Below are positions 1-5,951 of a stretch of DNA of 7,461 bases, piece by piece. A model generated the notes under the pieces. That model was not told where the DNA came from and did no database searches. It was given only the letters and a program-made list of their open reading frames with translations. The stretch's first letter is position 1, and every line of letters starts with the position of its first letter. Made by a program: the position numbers and the translations under genes. Source of the DNA: Bog-756 sp050011635. Its GTDB lineage: Bacteria > Actinomycetota > Acidimicrobiia > Acidimicrobiales > RAAP-2. Location of the stretch: contig JBEKIU010000189.1 of NCBI GenBank assembly GCA_050011635.1, positions 1-7,461 on the forward strand, in the 5' to 3' direction.

Positions 1-1
1 C

Positions 2-94
2 AACGGCGGCACCGGCAGCGGCACCGGCAGCACCGGCACCGGCAGCACCGGCACCCGCCTCCTTTTCCTTCACCGAACCGGCCACCGAAGTCAT
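2..94 (-). CDS. possible start of an Ala/Gly-rich hypothetical protein (partial, uncertain)
   Basis: An ATG at 94-92 on the minus strand opens a frame that runs off the left edge without a stop (31 codons). It begins MTSVAGSVKEKEAG and then becomes pure Ala/Gly/Val. Such Ala-rich leaders do occur in high-GC actinobacteria, and a leftward gene would be divergent from nfo, leaving room for promoters between them. There is no convincing ribosome binding site; only a weak GGAA lies about 10 bases upstream. Both other readings are also open: plus-strand frames 2 and 3 run from the edge to stops at 233-235 and 189-191, as Gly/Thr/Ser-rich or Ala/Pro-rich peptides. Strand and coding status cannot be settled from this fragment, and no function can be assigned. 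Confidence 0.22.
   Translation of the reverse strand, partial: MTSVAGSVKEKEAGAGAAGAGAAGAAAGAAV
8..55. repeat. GGCACC/GGCAGC low-complexity tandem repeat
   Basis: The hexamers GGCACC and GGCAGC alternate without interruption over 8-55. A 15-base unit GGCACCGGCAGCACC occurs twice in succession (20-34 and 35-49). All three plus-strand frames and at least one minus-strand frame are open through it, so openness is no proof of coding. The repeat may continue beyond the left edge. Confidence 0.75.
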
Positions 95-157
95 GGACAG
101 ATGTTTCCAGGGGGGTGTGACGATCGGACCGGGGCAGGGGCAGGGGACCGAGCCGAA

Positions 158-191
158 TCACGGCCGGATCACCACCGGACCCGGACCGTGA
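158..191. terminator. stem-loop in the left intergenic region, possible terminator
   Basis: TCACGG (158-163) pairs with CCGTGA (186-191), and CCGG (164-167) pairs with CCGG (181-184). The result is a 10-bp stem with a single A bulge and a 13-base loop. No U-run follows on either strand, so a classical intrinsic terminator is not shown. High-GC actinobacteria often use U-poor hairpins, so it could end a plus-strand transcript entering from the left. It could equally be incidental in GC-rich DNA. Confidence 0.3.
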
Positions 192-231
192 GAGGGGGGA
201 TCGGCCGTGCAAAGAGAGCCGCAGAACAGGG

Positions 232-262
232 CTGACCCCGGTCGATTTCGCGCTGCTACGGT
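232..262 (+). promoter_or_regulatory. candidate promoter for nfo, leaderless arrangement
   Basis: TACGGT at 257-262 fits the loose TAnnnT -10 pattern and ends six bases before the ATG at 269, so transcription would begin at or next to the start codon. A CTGACC element at 232-237 resembles TTGACA, with a long 19-base spacer. No Shine-Dalgarno sequence precedes the ATG, which fits leaderless translation, common in actinobacteria. This is pattern-based only. Confidence 0.4.
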
Positions 263-268
263 GCCCGC

Positions 269-1372
269 ATGCGTATCGGTGCCCATGTAAGAGCAGGTAA
301 GGGCTTGGTTTCTGCTTTGAACCACGGAGCCGACATCGGGGCGGAGGTCGTCCAGATCTTCACGCAGAGTCCACGGATGTGGAAGCCGTCGCAGTACGGC
401 CCGGAGGTCCTGGCGGATTATCGAATCGCGCAGTCGGAAAATCCCACAGTCCTGTCCACGTTCTGTCATGCCACCTATCTCATCAACCTTGCCTCCCCCG
501 ATGCGGAGTTGGCCTCGCGGTCGCGAGCGTGCCTCAACGCCAACCTGGCCACGGCCGATGGAATCGGAGCCGATGGGTTGGTTCTCCATATTGGGAGCCA
601 TCGGGGGAGTGGCTTCGAGGCGATGCTTCCTGCTGTGGTCAGGGCGCTGATCGGGGCGCTCGACTCGCTAGGCGAGACTTCGGCCTCCTGTCCGATCCTG
701 TTGGAGAATGCTGCTGGAGCAGGCGACACCGTGGGCCGATCGTTCGAGGAGCTGGCGGAGGTCATTGATGGCGCCGGCGGGGACGAGCGGCTGGGCGTCT
801 GTCTCGATACCCAGCACCTGTGGGCATCGGGAATCCCGTTCGCCACCATCGCCGATGCTGACGCCTTGCTGAAGCTGGTGAAGCGGACGGTCGGACTCGG
901 GCGTCTTCGTTGCCTGCACCTGAACGATTCGAAGGTTGACTTTGGCGCCAACAGGGACCGGCACGAGAACATCGGGAAAGGGACCATCGGCGCGGACGGT
1001 CTCTCGGCTCTGCTGGGTCACCCTGACCTCCAGGGATTGTCGGCGATCCTGGAGGTCCCGGGAGCCGGCGACGGACCCAGGGCCCAAGATGTGGCCAAGG
1101 CCCGAAAGGTATGGGAGCACGGACTGAGCATGCGCTCCCGTGTCGCGGCGGGATCGGAGGGAGCGCAGACCCGCAAGACCACCAAGACCCGCAAGACCAC
1201 CAAGACCTCCAAGACCCCCAAAACCCGCACAACCCCCAAGACCTCCAAAACCCCCAAAACGAGCACGACCCGCAAAACCCCCAAAACCTCCGAGACCGGC
1301 AAAACCAGCACGACCCGCACGACCAGCACGACCAGCACGACCAGCACATCTCGCCGTCCGCGCTCGGGCTAG
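269..1372 (+). CDS. nfo: endonuclease IV (AP endonuclease family 2) with Lys/Thr-rich C-terminal tail
   Basis: Cytoplasmic DNA-repair enzyme that cuts the backbone 5' of abasic sites and trims blocked 3' ends in base-excision repair. The 367-residue product has a TIM-barrel catalytic domain at about residues 1-285, the full length of E. coli Nfo. All nine residues matching the trinuclear zinc ligands of E. coli Nfo are present: H67, H107, E146, D180, H183, H217, D230, H232 and E262. They lie in the family motifs LHIGSH, LLENAAG, CLDTQHLWASG, LHLNDSK and NRDRHENIGKG. Residues 300-362 form an extra tail of 21 tripeptides with Thr in the middle position (see the repeat entry), basic and probably disordered. 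The ATG at 269 starts directly at the conserved MRIGAHV; no ribosome binding site is visible. fumC follows after 57 bases. Several early codons (gta, aga, ttg, tct) are less GC-rich at the third position than in the neighbouring genes. Confidence 0.93.
   Translation: MRIGAHVRAGKGLVSALNHGADIGAEVVQIFTQSPRMWKPSQYGPEVLADYRIAQSENPTVLSTFCHATYLINLASPDAELASRSRACLNANLATADGIGADGLVLHIGSHRGSGFEAMLPAVVRALIGALDSLGETSASCPILLENAAGAGDTVGRSFEELAEVIDGAGGDERLGVCLDTQHLWASGIPFATIADADALLKLVKRTVGLGRLRCLHLNDSKVDFGANRDRHENIGKGTIGADGLSALLGHPDLQGLSAILEVPGAGDGPRAQDVAKARKVWEHGLSMRSRVAAGSEGAQTRKTTKTRKTTKTSKTPKTRTTPKTSKTPKTSTTRKTPKTSETGKTSTTRTTSTTSTTSTSRRPRSG
1166..1354 (+). repeat. 9-bp-period repeat coding 21 (K/T)-T-x tripeptides in the Nfo tail
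   Basis: Twenty-one in-frame 9-base units of the form (aag/aaa/acg)-acc-(acc/cgc/tcc/ccc/agc) encode QTR, KTT, KTR, KTS, KTP, TTR, TTS and similar triplets (residues 300-362). The middle residue is Thr in every unit except the last (TSR). The first part is Lys-rich; the last units become TTS and end in RRPRSG. The array makes spurious open frames on both strands. By analogy with Lys/Pro/Ala tails of actinobacterial DNA-binding proteins, it may increase nonspecific DNA affinity (inference). Confidence 0.9.
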
Positions 1373-1415
1373 GGTCACCGCGCGCCTTTGAGGGATTCAC
1401 TTCGAGATCCGAGCC

Positions 1416-1422
1416 GAAAGGA
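1416..1422 (+). promoter_or_regulatory. ribosome binding site fixing the fumC start
   Basis: GAAAGGA lies seven bases before the ATG at 1430. It favours that start over an in-frame TTG at 1388, which lacks a comparable site and would add 14 residues (RDSLRDPSRKEPT region) not expected in class II fumarases. Confidence 0.75.
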
Positions 1423-1429
1423 ACCGACC

Positions 1430-2821
1430 ATGACCATCGAGACCCGCACGGAGTCCGACAGCATGGGGGCGATCGAGGTCCCCGCCGACCGCTACTGGGG
1501 CGCTCAGACGGCTCGTTCCCTGGAGCATTTCCCGATCGGCGACGACCGGATGCCCGAGCCGCTGATCCGCGCCATCGGGATCTTGAAGGAGGCATCGGCC
1601 CAGGTCAACGCGGATCTGGGCAAGATGGCGGCGGACAAGGCGACATTGATCATTTCGGCTGCACGCGAGGTGGCAGAGGGAAAGTTGAACGACCAGTTCC
1701 CGCTGAGCGTCTGGCAGACCGGCAGCGGCACCCAGAGCAACATGAACGCCAACGAGGTGATCGCCAACCGGGCCATCGAGCTGGCCGGCGGGGTGATGGG
1801 ATCGAAGGTGCCGATCCATCCCAACGACGACGTCAACATGTCCCAGTCCTCAAACGACACCTTTCCCACGGCCATGCACATCGCCGCCGTCGAGGAGATC
1901 ACCCACCGCCTGTTGCCCTCCGTGCGTCATCTGCGGGATGCCCTGGACAACAAGGCCAGTGCGTTCGCCGGCATCACCAAGATCGGGCGTACCCACCTGA
2001 TGGACGCCGTTCCCCTCACGCTGGGGCAGGAGTTCTCCGGCTACGTGGCCCAGCTCGACGCGGATCTCCACCGCATCGAGTATGCGCTCGACGATCTCTA
2101 CGAGCTGGCCGCCGGTGGGACCGCGGTCGGAACCGGGCTCAACACCCATCCTGAGTTCGGGACCAGGGTGGCGGCTGCGATCGCCGAGCTGACCGGGCTC
2201 CCGTTCGTGTCGGCACCCAACAAGTTCGCAGCGCTGGCCGCCCACGACGCCCTGGTCATGTTCAGCGGGGTCCTGCGTACGCTGGCCGCCTCGCTCATCA
2301 AGATCGCCGACGACATCCGCTGGCTGGGCTCTGGTCCCCGGAGCGGGTTGGGTGAGCTCAACCTGCCGGAAAACGAACCGGGGTCCTCGATCATGCCGGG
2401 CAAGGTCAATCCGACCCAATGCGAAGCCATGATCATGGTGTGCATCCAGGTGTACGGAAACGACGTCGCCGTGGCCATGGCCGGATCGAGGGGCAATCTC
2501 GAGCTCAACGTGGCCAAGCCGGTGATCATCCACAACGTGATGCATTCGGTGCGGTTGATCAGCGAGGCTTCGGCAACCTTCACCCGGTTCTGTGTCGAGG
2601 GTCTGGAACCGAACGAGACGCGTATCCGCCAGCACCTGGAGAATTCCCTCATGTTGGTCACGGCGCTCAATCCGTTGATCGGCTACGACAAGGCGGCCGA
2701 AGTGGCCAAGAAGGCCCACAAGGAGGGAAGTACCCTACGCGAGTCGGCGATCGCCCTGGGCTATCTCACCGGGGAGCAGTTTGACGAGGCGGTCCGGCCC
2801 GAGTCGATGACCCATCCCTGA
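1430..2821 (+). CDS. fumC: class II fumarate hydratase
   Basis: Catalyses the reversible hydration of fumarate to L-malate in the TCA cycle; iron-independent, cytoplasmic homotetramer. The 463-residue length is typical (E. coli FumC 467). Motifs in order: RYWGAQTARSLEHFPIG near the N-terminus; the substrate-binding stretch SGTQSNMNANEV; HPNDDVNMSQSSNDTFP; GRTHLMDAVPLTLGQE with H189, matching E. coli H188; and the superfamily signature GSSIMPGKVNP at 318-328, where S320 matches the mobile-loop catalytic Ser of E. coli (S318). These distinguish it from argininosuccinate lyase and adenylosuccinate lyase. Aspartase shares the fold, but GTQSNMNANEV and HPNDDVNMSQSSND favour fumarase. It starts 57 bases after nfo on the same strand and may be co-transcribed with it. 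No intact terminator is evident after the stop; the next 133 bases hold a repeat array. Confidence 0.96.
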   Translation: MTIETRTESDSMGAIEVPADRYWGAQTARSLEHFPIGDDRMPEPLIRAIGILKEASAQVNADLGKMAADKATLIISAAREVAEGKLNDQFPLSVWQTGSGTQSNMNANEVIANRAIELAGGVMGSKVPIHPNDDVNMSQSSNDTFPTAMHIAAVEEITHRLLPSVRHLRDALDNKASAFAGITKIGRTHLMDAVPLTLGQEFSGYVAQLDADLHRIEYALDDLYELAAGGTAVGTGLNTHPEFGTRVAAAIAELTGLPFVSAPNKFAALAAHDALVMFSGVLRTLAASLIKIADDIRWLGSGPRSGLGELNLPENEPGSSIMPGKVNPTQCEAMIMVCIQVYGNDVAVAMAGSRGNLELNVAKPVIIHNVMHSVRLISEASATFTRFCVEGLEPNETRIRQHLENSLMLVTALNPLIGYDKAAEVAKKAHKEGSTLRESAIALGYLTGEQFDEAVRPESMTHP

Positions 2822-2837
2822 CCCTCGTGAGCCGGTT

Positions 2838-2925
2838 CCGGGATGAGCGACCGTCCCGACCGGGATGGGCGACCGTCCCGGCGTGGATGCCGCCAGCACG
2901 GGCCGTGGATGCCGTCACACTCGAG
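2838..2925. repeat. 22-bp tandem repeat array upstream of the first P450
   Basis: Four 22-base units follow one another at 2838-2859, 2860-2881, 2882-2903 and 2904-2925. Units 1 and 2 differ at only two positions. Units 3 and 4 share an 11-base block, CGTGGATGCCG, at the same phase and keep the GGATG core of units 1 and 2. Units 1 and 2 each carry inverted arms CGGGA/TCCCG spaced by 10 bases, and together they are bounded by CCGGGA (2838-2843) and TCCCGG (2876-2881). The array fills most of the 133-base gap between fumC and the P450. It could be repeated operator sites, a hairpin acting in termination or attenuation, or replication slippage. Confidence 0.65.
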
Positions 2926-2940
2926 CCCGCCTGCACCATC

Positions 2941-2949
2941 GGGGGAGGA
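2941..2949 (+). promoter_or_regulatory. ribosome binding site fixing the first P450 start
   Basis: GGGGGAGGA lies five bases before the ATG at 2955. It selects that start over an in-frame ATG at 2865, which lies inside the 22-bp repeat array and would add 30 Arg/Gly-rich residues unlike a P450 N-terminus. Confidence 0.75.
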
Positions 2950-2954
2950 AGCAG

Positions 2955-4217
2955 ATGAACCTCGACGGAGCTGATCTCGACGGAGTTGATCTCACCGACC
3001 TCGATCTCTTCATCGATGGCTTCCCGGACGAGGTGTTCACGTTCCTGCGCCGTGAGGCACCCGTCTGGTGGCACGCCCCCACACAGCACACGCCGGACGG
3101 GGTGGGCTTCTGGGTACTCAGCGCCCATGCCGACATCATGGCCGTCGCCGCGGACGCCTCCTTGTACTCCTCGGAGCGGGCCCCCGGCGCCGATGGCGGG
3201 GGCACGATCATCCAGGACCTTCCGTACGGCTTCGCCTCGGGTGTGCTCCTCAACATGATGGACGACCCTCGCCATCACCGGATCCGACGGCTGGTCACTC
3301 CCGCGGTGGCGCCCAGGGCACTGGCGGTGATGGAGGTCGAACTGCGGGCCCGGGCGCGGCGGATCGTGGATGCGGTCGCCGACCGGGGAGTCTGTGATTT
3401 CTTGAGCGACGTGGCCGTTGAGCTCCCTCTCCAGGCCGTGGCGGCGTTGATGGGGGTGCCGGACGGTGACCGGCACGATCTGCTGGCCTGGTCCAACGCC
3501 ACGCTCGACTTCGAGGGTCGGGAACTGGGCGACAGCAGCGAACAGGTTGCCAAGGCCGCAGCTTCCATGGCTTCCTACGGCGCCAAGCTGATCGCCGAGA
3601 AGAAACAGGCGGCCCCGGACGACATCATCTCAATCGTCGCCCACGCCCAGGTCGAGGACGAGCAAGGTGATCTCGGCCCGTTGACCGACCTCGAATTGCT
3701 GATGTTCTTCAACCTGCTGGTGGTGGCGGGGAGCGAGACGACCCGCAACTCGATCGCTCTGGGTATGGTGGCCCTCATCGAGCATCCCGACCAGCTCGAA
3801 TCGCTTCGCTCGGATCGTTCGTTGATGCCGGCCGCGGTCGAGGAGATCCTGCGGTGGACCAGCGCGACGCTGTACAACCGACGCACGGCAACGCAAGCCA
3901 CCGAGCTGCGCGGCCACGCGATCGCCGCGGGGGACAAGGTGACGCTCTGGTGGCCCTCGGCCAACCGCGACGAATCGGTGTTCGTGGATCCGTTCCGGTT
4001 CGATATCCGCCGGGACCCGAATCCGCACCTGACCTTCGGGCATCGGACCCACTTCTGCATGGGGGCCAACCTTGCTCGTCTGGAGATCCGGGTGATCCTC
4101 GATGAGGTGCTCGACCGACTCGACGACTTCGAGCTGGCCGGACCCGTCGAGAGGGTGCGCACCAACAAGCACGCGGGCGTCTGGCACGTGCCGATGCGAT
4201 TCACGACCCGGGGCTAG
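2955..4217 (+). CDS. cytochrome P450, soluble bacterial class, family unassigned (CYP125-like features)
   Basis: Haem-thiolate monooxygenase of 420 residues, a normal length for soluble bacterial P450s that take electrons from ferredoxin. No signal or membrane anchor is seen. Landmarks: I-helix VVAGSETTRNS (residues 256-266) with the acid-Thr pair E261/T262; K-helix ExxR at E297-R300 (EEILRW); haem loop FGHRTHFCMG (361-370) with C368 as the iron ligand, followed by ANLARLE. The stretches APVWWHA, VELPLQAVAALMGVP, AGSETTRNSI and DPNPHL resemble mycobacterial CYP125 and relatives that oxidise sterol or branched lipid side chains, so a steroid- or terpenoid-like substrate is a reasonable inference, not a demonstration. 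Oddities: R364 replaces the Gly usual at this loop position (FGxG), and the N-terminus is an acidic Leu/Asp repeat (residues 3-19). A CYP142-type gene follows after 120 bases. No ferredoxin or reductase gene is nearby. Confidence 0.9.
   Translation: MNLDGADLDGVDLTDLDLFIDGFPDEVFTFLRREAPVWWHAPTQHTPDGVGFWVLSAHADIMAVAADASLYSSERAPGADGGGTIIQDLPYGFASGVLLNMMDDPRHHRIRRLVTPAVAPRALAVMEVELRARARRIVDAVADRGVCDFLSDVAVELPLQAVAALMGVPDGDRHDLLAWSNATLDFEGRELGDSSEQVAKAAASMASYGAKLIAEKKQAAPDDIISIVAHAQVEDEQGDLGPLTDLELLMFFNLLVVAGSETTRNSIALGMVALIEHPDQLESLRSDRSLMPAAVEEILRWTSATLYNRRTATQATELRGHAIAAGDKVTLWWPSANRDESVFVDPFRFDIRRDPNPHLTFGHRTHFCMGANLARLEIRVILDEVLDRLDDFELAGPVERVRTNKHAGVWHVPMRFTTRG
2961..3005 (+). repeat. 15-bp tandem repeat coding the acidic P450 N-terminus
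   Basis: CTCGACGGAGCTGAT (2961-2975) is followed directly by CTCGACGGAGTTGAT (2976-2990), with one difference, and then by a diverged third unit to 3005. They encode LDGAD-LDGVD-LTDLD. The repeat is in frame and lies before the conserved P450 fold. Confidence 0.75.
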
Positions 4218-4226
4218 GCACGGCCA

Positions 4227-4232
4227 TATACT
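4227..4232 (+). promoter_or_regulatory. candidate -10 element for the CYP142 gene
   Basis: TATACT in the 120-base gap between the two P450 genes matches five of six bases of the TATAAT consensus and stands out in GC-rich surroundings. No good -35 hexamer lies 16-18 bases upstream, where the sequence is the end of the preceding gene. If used, it would give a leader of about 100 bases before the ATG at 4338 and separate expression of the second P450. Confidence 0.35.
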
Positions 4233-4337
4233 CCGGGCACGACCTGCAGAGGGCCAGAGCCGGTTGCCGCCGCTACCAGGCACCGGTCTCGAGCACGGCA
4301 CCGACGTGTGTAGCCGCGACACATCCGAGGGAGCTCC

Positions 4338-5549
4338 ATGACCACCCCACCCGACCATCTGACCATCGGACTGACAGACGGCACGTTCTACGGAGGCGAC
4401 CCATTCCCGGCCTTCGCCTGGATGCGCGAGAACGCACCGGTGTACTTCGACGAGCCCGGGGGGGTGTGGGGCATCACCCGGTACGCCGACGTCAAGGAGA
4501 TCTCGAAGGATCCCGACACCTTCTCCAATGCGGGCGGCATCCGGCCCGACAGCGACGCGCTGCCCATGATGATCGACACCGACGCCCCAGAGCATGTGCG
4601 CAGGCGCCGTCTGGTCAGTGAGGGTTTCACGCCGCGGCGCATCCGGGAGAGCGAGGACGGAATTCGAGCCGTCTGCGACGCGATCATCGATCGGGTCTGT
4701 GAGGCCGGCTCCGCCGATTTCGTCCGCGACATCGCGGCCCCGTTGCCGATGATCGTGATCGGCAACATGCTGGGTGTGGCGCCCGAGGACAGGGACGACC
4801 TCCTGCGGTGGTCCGATGACATGCTGAAGGCGTTGGGCTCACCAGACCCCGGGGCCATGGACAAGGCGACGGAGGCGGCCATGGAGTACGCGGTGTACAT
4901 CACCGCGGTTGCCGAACAGCGCAAGCGTGACAATCAGTCGGCCGACCTGATCGGGACCCTCGTGCACGCCGAGATCGAAGGGGACAAGCTGGACGAGTCG
5001 TCGATCATCTACGAATCGCTGCTGATCCTCATCGGAGGTGATGAGACGACCCGCCATGTGATCAGTGGCGGCATGTTCGAGCTGCTGCGTCACCCCGACC
5101 AGCTTCGCAAGCTGGCCGCAGACCGGTCACTGCTGCCCGGAGCGGTGGAGGAAATGCTGCGGTGGGTGTCGCCCATCAAGAACATGGCCCGGCAGATGAC
5201 CAGGGACGTCGAGCTCGGCGGAGAGACCCTGCGCAAGGGTCAGAAGCTCCTGCTGCTCTACCCCTCGGCCAATCGAGACGACCGGGTGTTCGACCGGCCC
5301 GAGGAATTCGACATCACCCGGAGCCCAAACGACCACATGGCGTTCGGATTCGGCTCCCACTTCTGCCTGGGTAACCGGTTGGCGCGGATGGAGCTGACGG
5401 TGATGTTCGACCGCCTGTTCGACCGCCTGCCGGATCTCGCCCTGGCCGAGGACATCGAACCGCCCAAGCGGGCGGCCAACTTCGTTTCCGGTTATGAATC
5501 CATGCCCGTCGTGTTCACACCGTCCGCTCCGGTGGGAGCATCCGCCTAG
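4338..5549 (+). CDS. CYP142-type cytochrome P450 (steroid C26/C27 monooxygenase)
   Basis: Soluble P450 of 403 residues, about the size of Mycobacterium tuberculosis CYP142A1. From memory of that protein, long blocks agree: FSNAGGIRPD (62-71), ALPMMID (74-80), FVRDIAAPLPM (128-138), LLILIGGDETTRH (228-240), LLPGAVEEMLRW (265-276), FGFGSHFCLGN (336-346) and a C-terminal NFVSGYESMPVVFTPS (381-396). Functional sites: I-helix D235-E236-T237, ExxR E272-R275, haem ligand C343. Mycobacterial CYP142 hydroxylates and further oxidises the terminal side-chain carbon of cholesterol or cholest-4-en-3-one, the first step of side-chain degradation; the same role is inferred here. GAGGGAG at 4327-4333 serves as ribosome binding site for the ATG. 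It lies 120 bases after another P450 and 74 bases before a pterin dehydratase. No other sterol-degradation gene and no ferredoxin is visible, so electrons must come from partners encoded elsewhere. Confidence 0.9.
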   Translation: MTTPPDHLTIGLTDGTFYGGDPFPAFAWMRENAPVYFDEPGGVWGITRYADVKEISKDPDTFSNAGGIRPDSDALPMMIDTDAPEHVRRRRLVSEGFTPRRIRESEDGIRAVCDAIIDRVCEAGSADFVRDIAAPLPMIVIGNMLGVAPEDRDDLLRWSDDMLKALGSPDPGAMDKATEAAMEYAVYITAVAEQRKRDNQSADLIGTLVHAEIEGDKLDESSIIYESLLILIGGDETTRHVISGGMFELLRHPDQLRKLAADRSLLPGAVEEMLRWVSPIKNMARQMTRDVELGGETLRKGQKLLLLYPSANRDDRVFDRPEEFDITRSPNDHMAFGFGSHFCLGNRLARMELTVMFDRLFDRLPDLALAEDIEPPKRAANFVSGYESMPVVFTPSAPVGASA

Positions 5550-5608
5550 TGCGGCCCTGGTGTGCATGATGAGCGTTGCGTGACGCGGGATTCGAGCTCT
5601 CGATACGG

Positions 5609-5616
5609 AAAGGAGG
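5609..5616 (+). promoter_or_regulatory. ribosome binding site fixing the pterin dehydratase start
   Basis: AAAGGAGG, a near-perfect anti-16S match, lies seven bases before the ATG at 5624. It rules out the upstream in-frame TTG at 5576, which would put this site inside the coding region. Confidence 0.85.
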
Positions 5617-5623
5617 CGGCCCG

Positions 5624-5935
5624 ATGAAACAGCCCGTCCTCGGCGATGGAGAGATCCAGGCCGCGTTGGCTGCGCCCGATGGTCCTCGATGGGAGCTGAT
5701 GGGCGGAAAGCTGGTCAAGATGGTGCCCTGCAGCGGCTTCGTGGGGGCGCTGGCATTCGTCTCTGCGGTCGGGCAACTGGCCGAAGAGGTGAATCACCAT
5801 CCCGACATCGACATCCGTTACGACCGGGTCACGTTGGCCCTGGTCACCCACGACTCCGGGGGGATCACCCGGCTGGACATCGATCTGGCCCGGGCCATCG
5901 ACGGCGTTACCACGGGCACCTCCGGGGCGAGCTGA
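5624..5935 (+). CDS. pterin-4a-carbinolamine dehydratase family protein
   Basis: Small cytoplasmic protein of 103 residues, the standard PCD/PhhB size. The family dehydrates 4a-hydroxytetrahydrobiopterin to the quinonoid dihydropterin, which recycles the cofactor of aromatic amino acid hydroxylases. The active-site signature is complete: E54-(x3)-H58-H59-P60-(x5)-Y66-(x9)-H76 and then D85, within EVNHHPDIDIRYDRVTLALVTH. No aromatic amino acid hydroxylase is in the window. Many bacteria carry PCD genes without one, where a role in other pterin chemistry, including molybdopterin metabolism, has been proposed, so the physiological substrate is uncertain. It lies 74 bases after the CYP142-type gene with its own strong ribosome binding site; co-transcription is possible but a functional link is not shown. 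Only 16 bases separate its stop from that of the convergent pspAB. Confidence 0.93.
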   Translation: MKQPVLGDGEIQAALAAPDGPRWELMGGKLVKMVPCSGFVGALAFVSAVGQLAEEVNHHPDIDIRYDRVTLALVTHDSGGITRLDIDLARAIDGVTTGTSGAS

Positions 5936-5951
5936 GCCAGACGAGCCGGGG

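Noticed and set aside
1388..1429. Upstream TTG start for fumC
   Set aside because: A good GAAAGGA site precedes the ATG at 1430, and the extra residues do not look like a class II fumarase.
668..1595. Minus-strand open frames antisense to nfo with Gly/Phe/Ala or Cys/Trp/Ser repeats
   Set aside because: They are mirror images of the Lys/Thr tail repeat, overlap a gene with all catalytic residues intact, and have no ribosome binding site or family resemblance.
1111..2154. Long plus-strand open frame (and 1140-1391) overlapping the nfo tail and fumC
   Set aside because: It is out of frame with two clearly recognised proteins; its openness comes from the 9-bp repeat and high GC. The translation is Arg/Gln/His/Gly-rich with no family motif.
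1850..2719. 289-codon minus-strand open frame antisense to fumC
   Set aside because: It is a high-GC shadow frame; fumC on the other strand is complete with the GSSIMPGKVN signature.
2838..2925. CRISPR array or replication-origin iterons
   Set aside because: There are no variable spacers, and no Rep, DnaA or cas genes nearby; four 22-base units between two metabolic genes fit regulatory or slippage repeats better.
2865..2954. Upstream ATG start for the first P450
   Set aside because: It lies inside the 22-bp repeat array, adds Arg/Gly-rich sequence, and lacks a site as strong as GGGGGAGGA before 2955.
5936..5951. Bidirectional terminator between the pterin dehydratase gene and pspAB
   Set aside because: Only a 4-base inverted match (AGCC/GGCT) is visible and there is no T-run, too weak to call.
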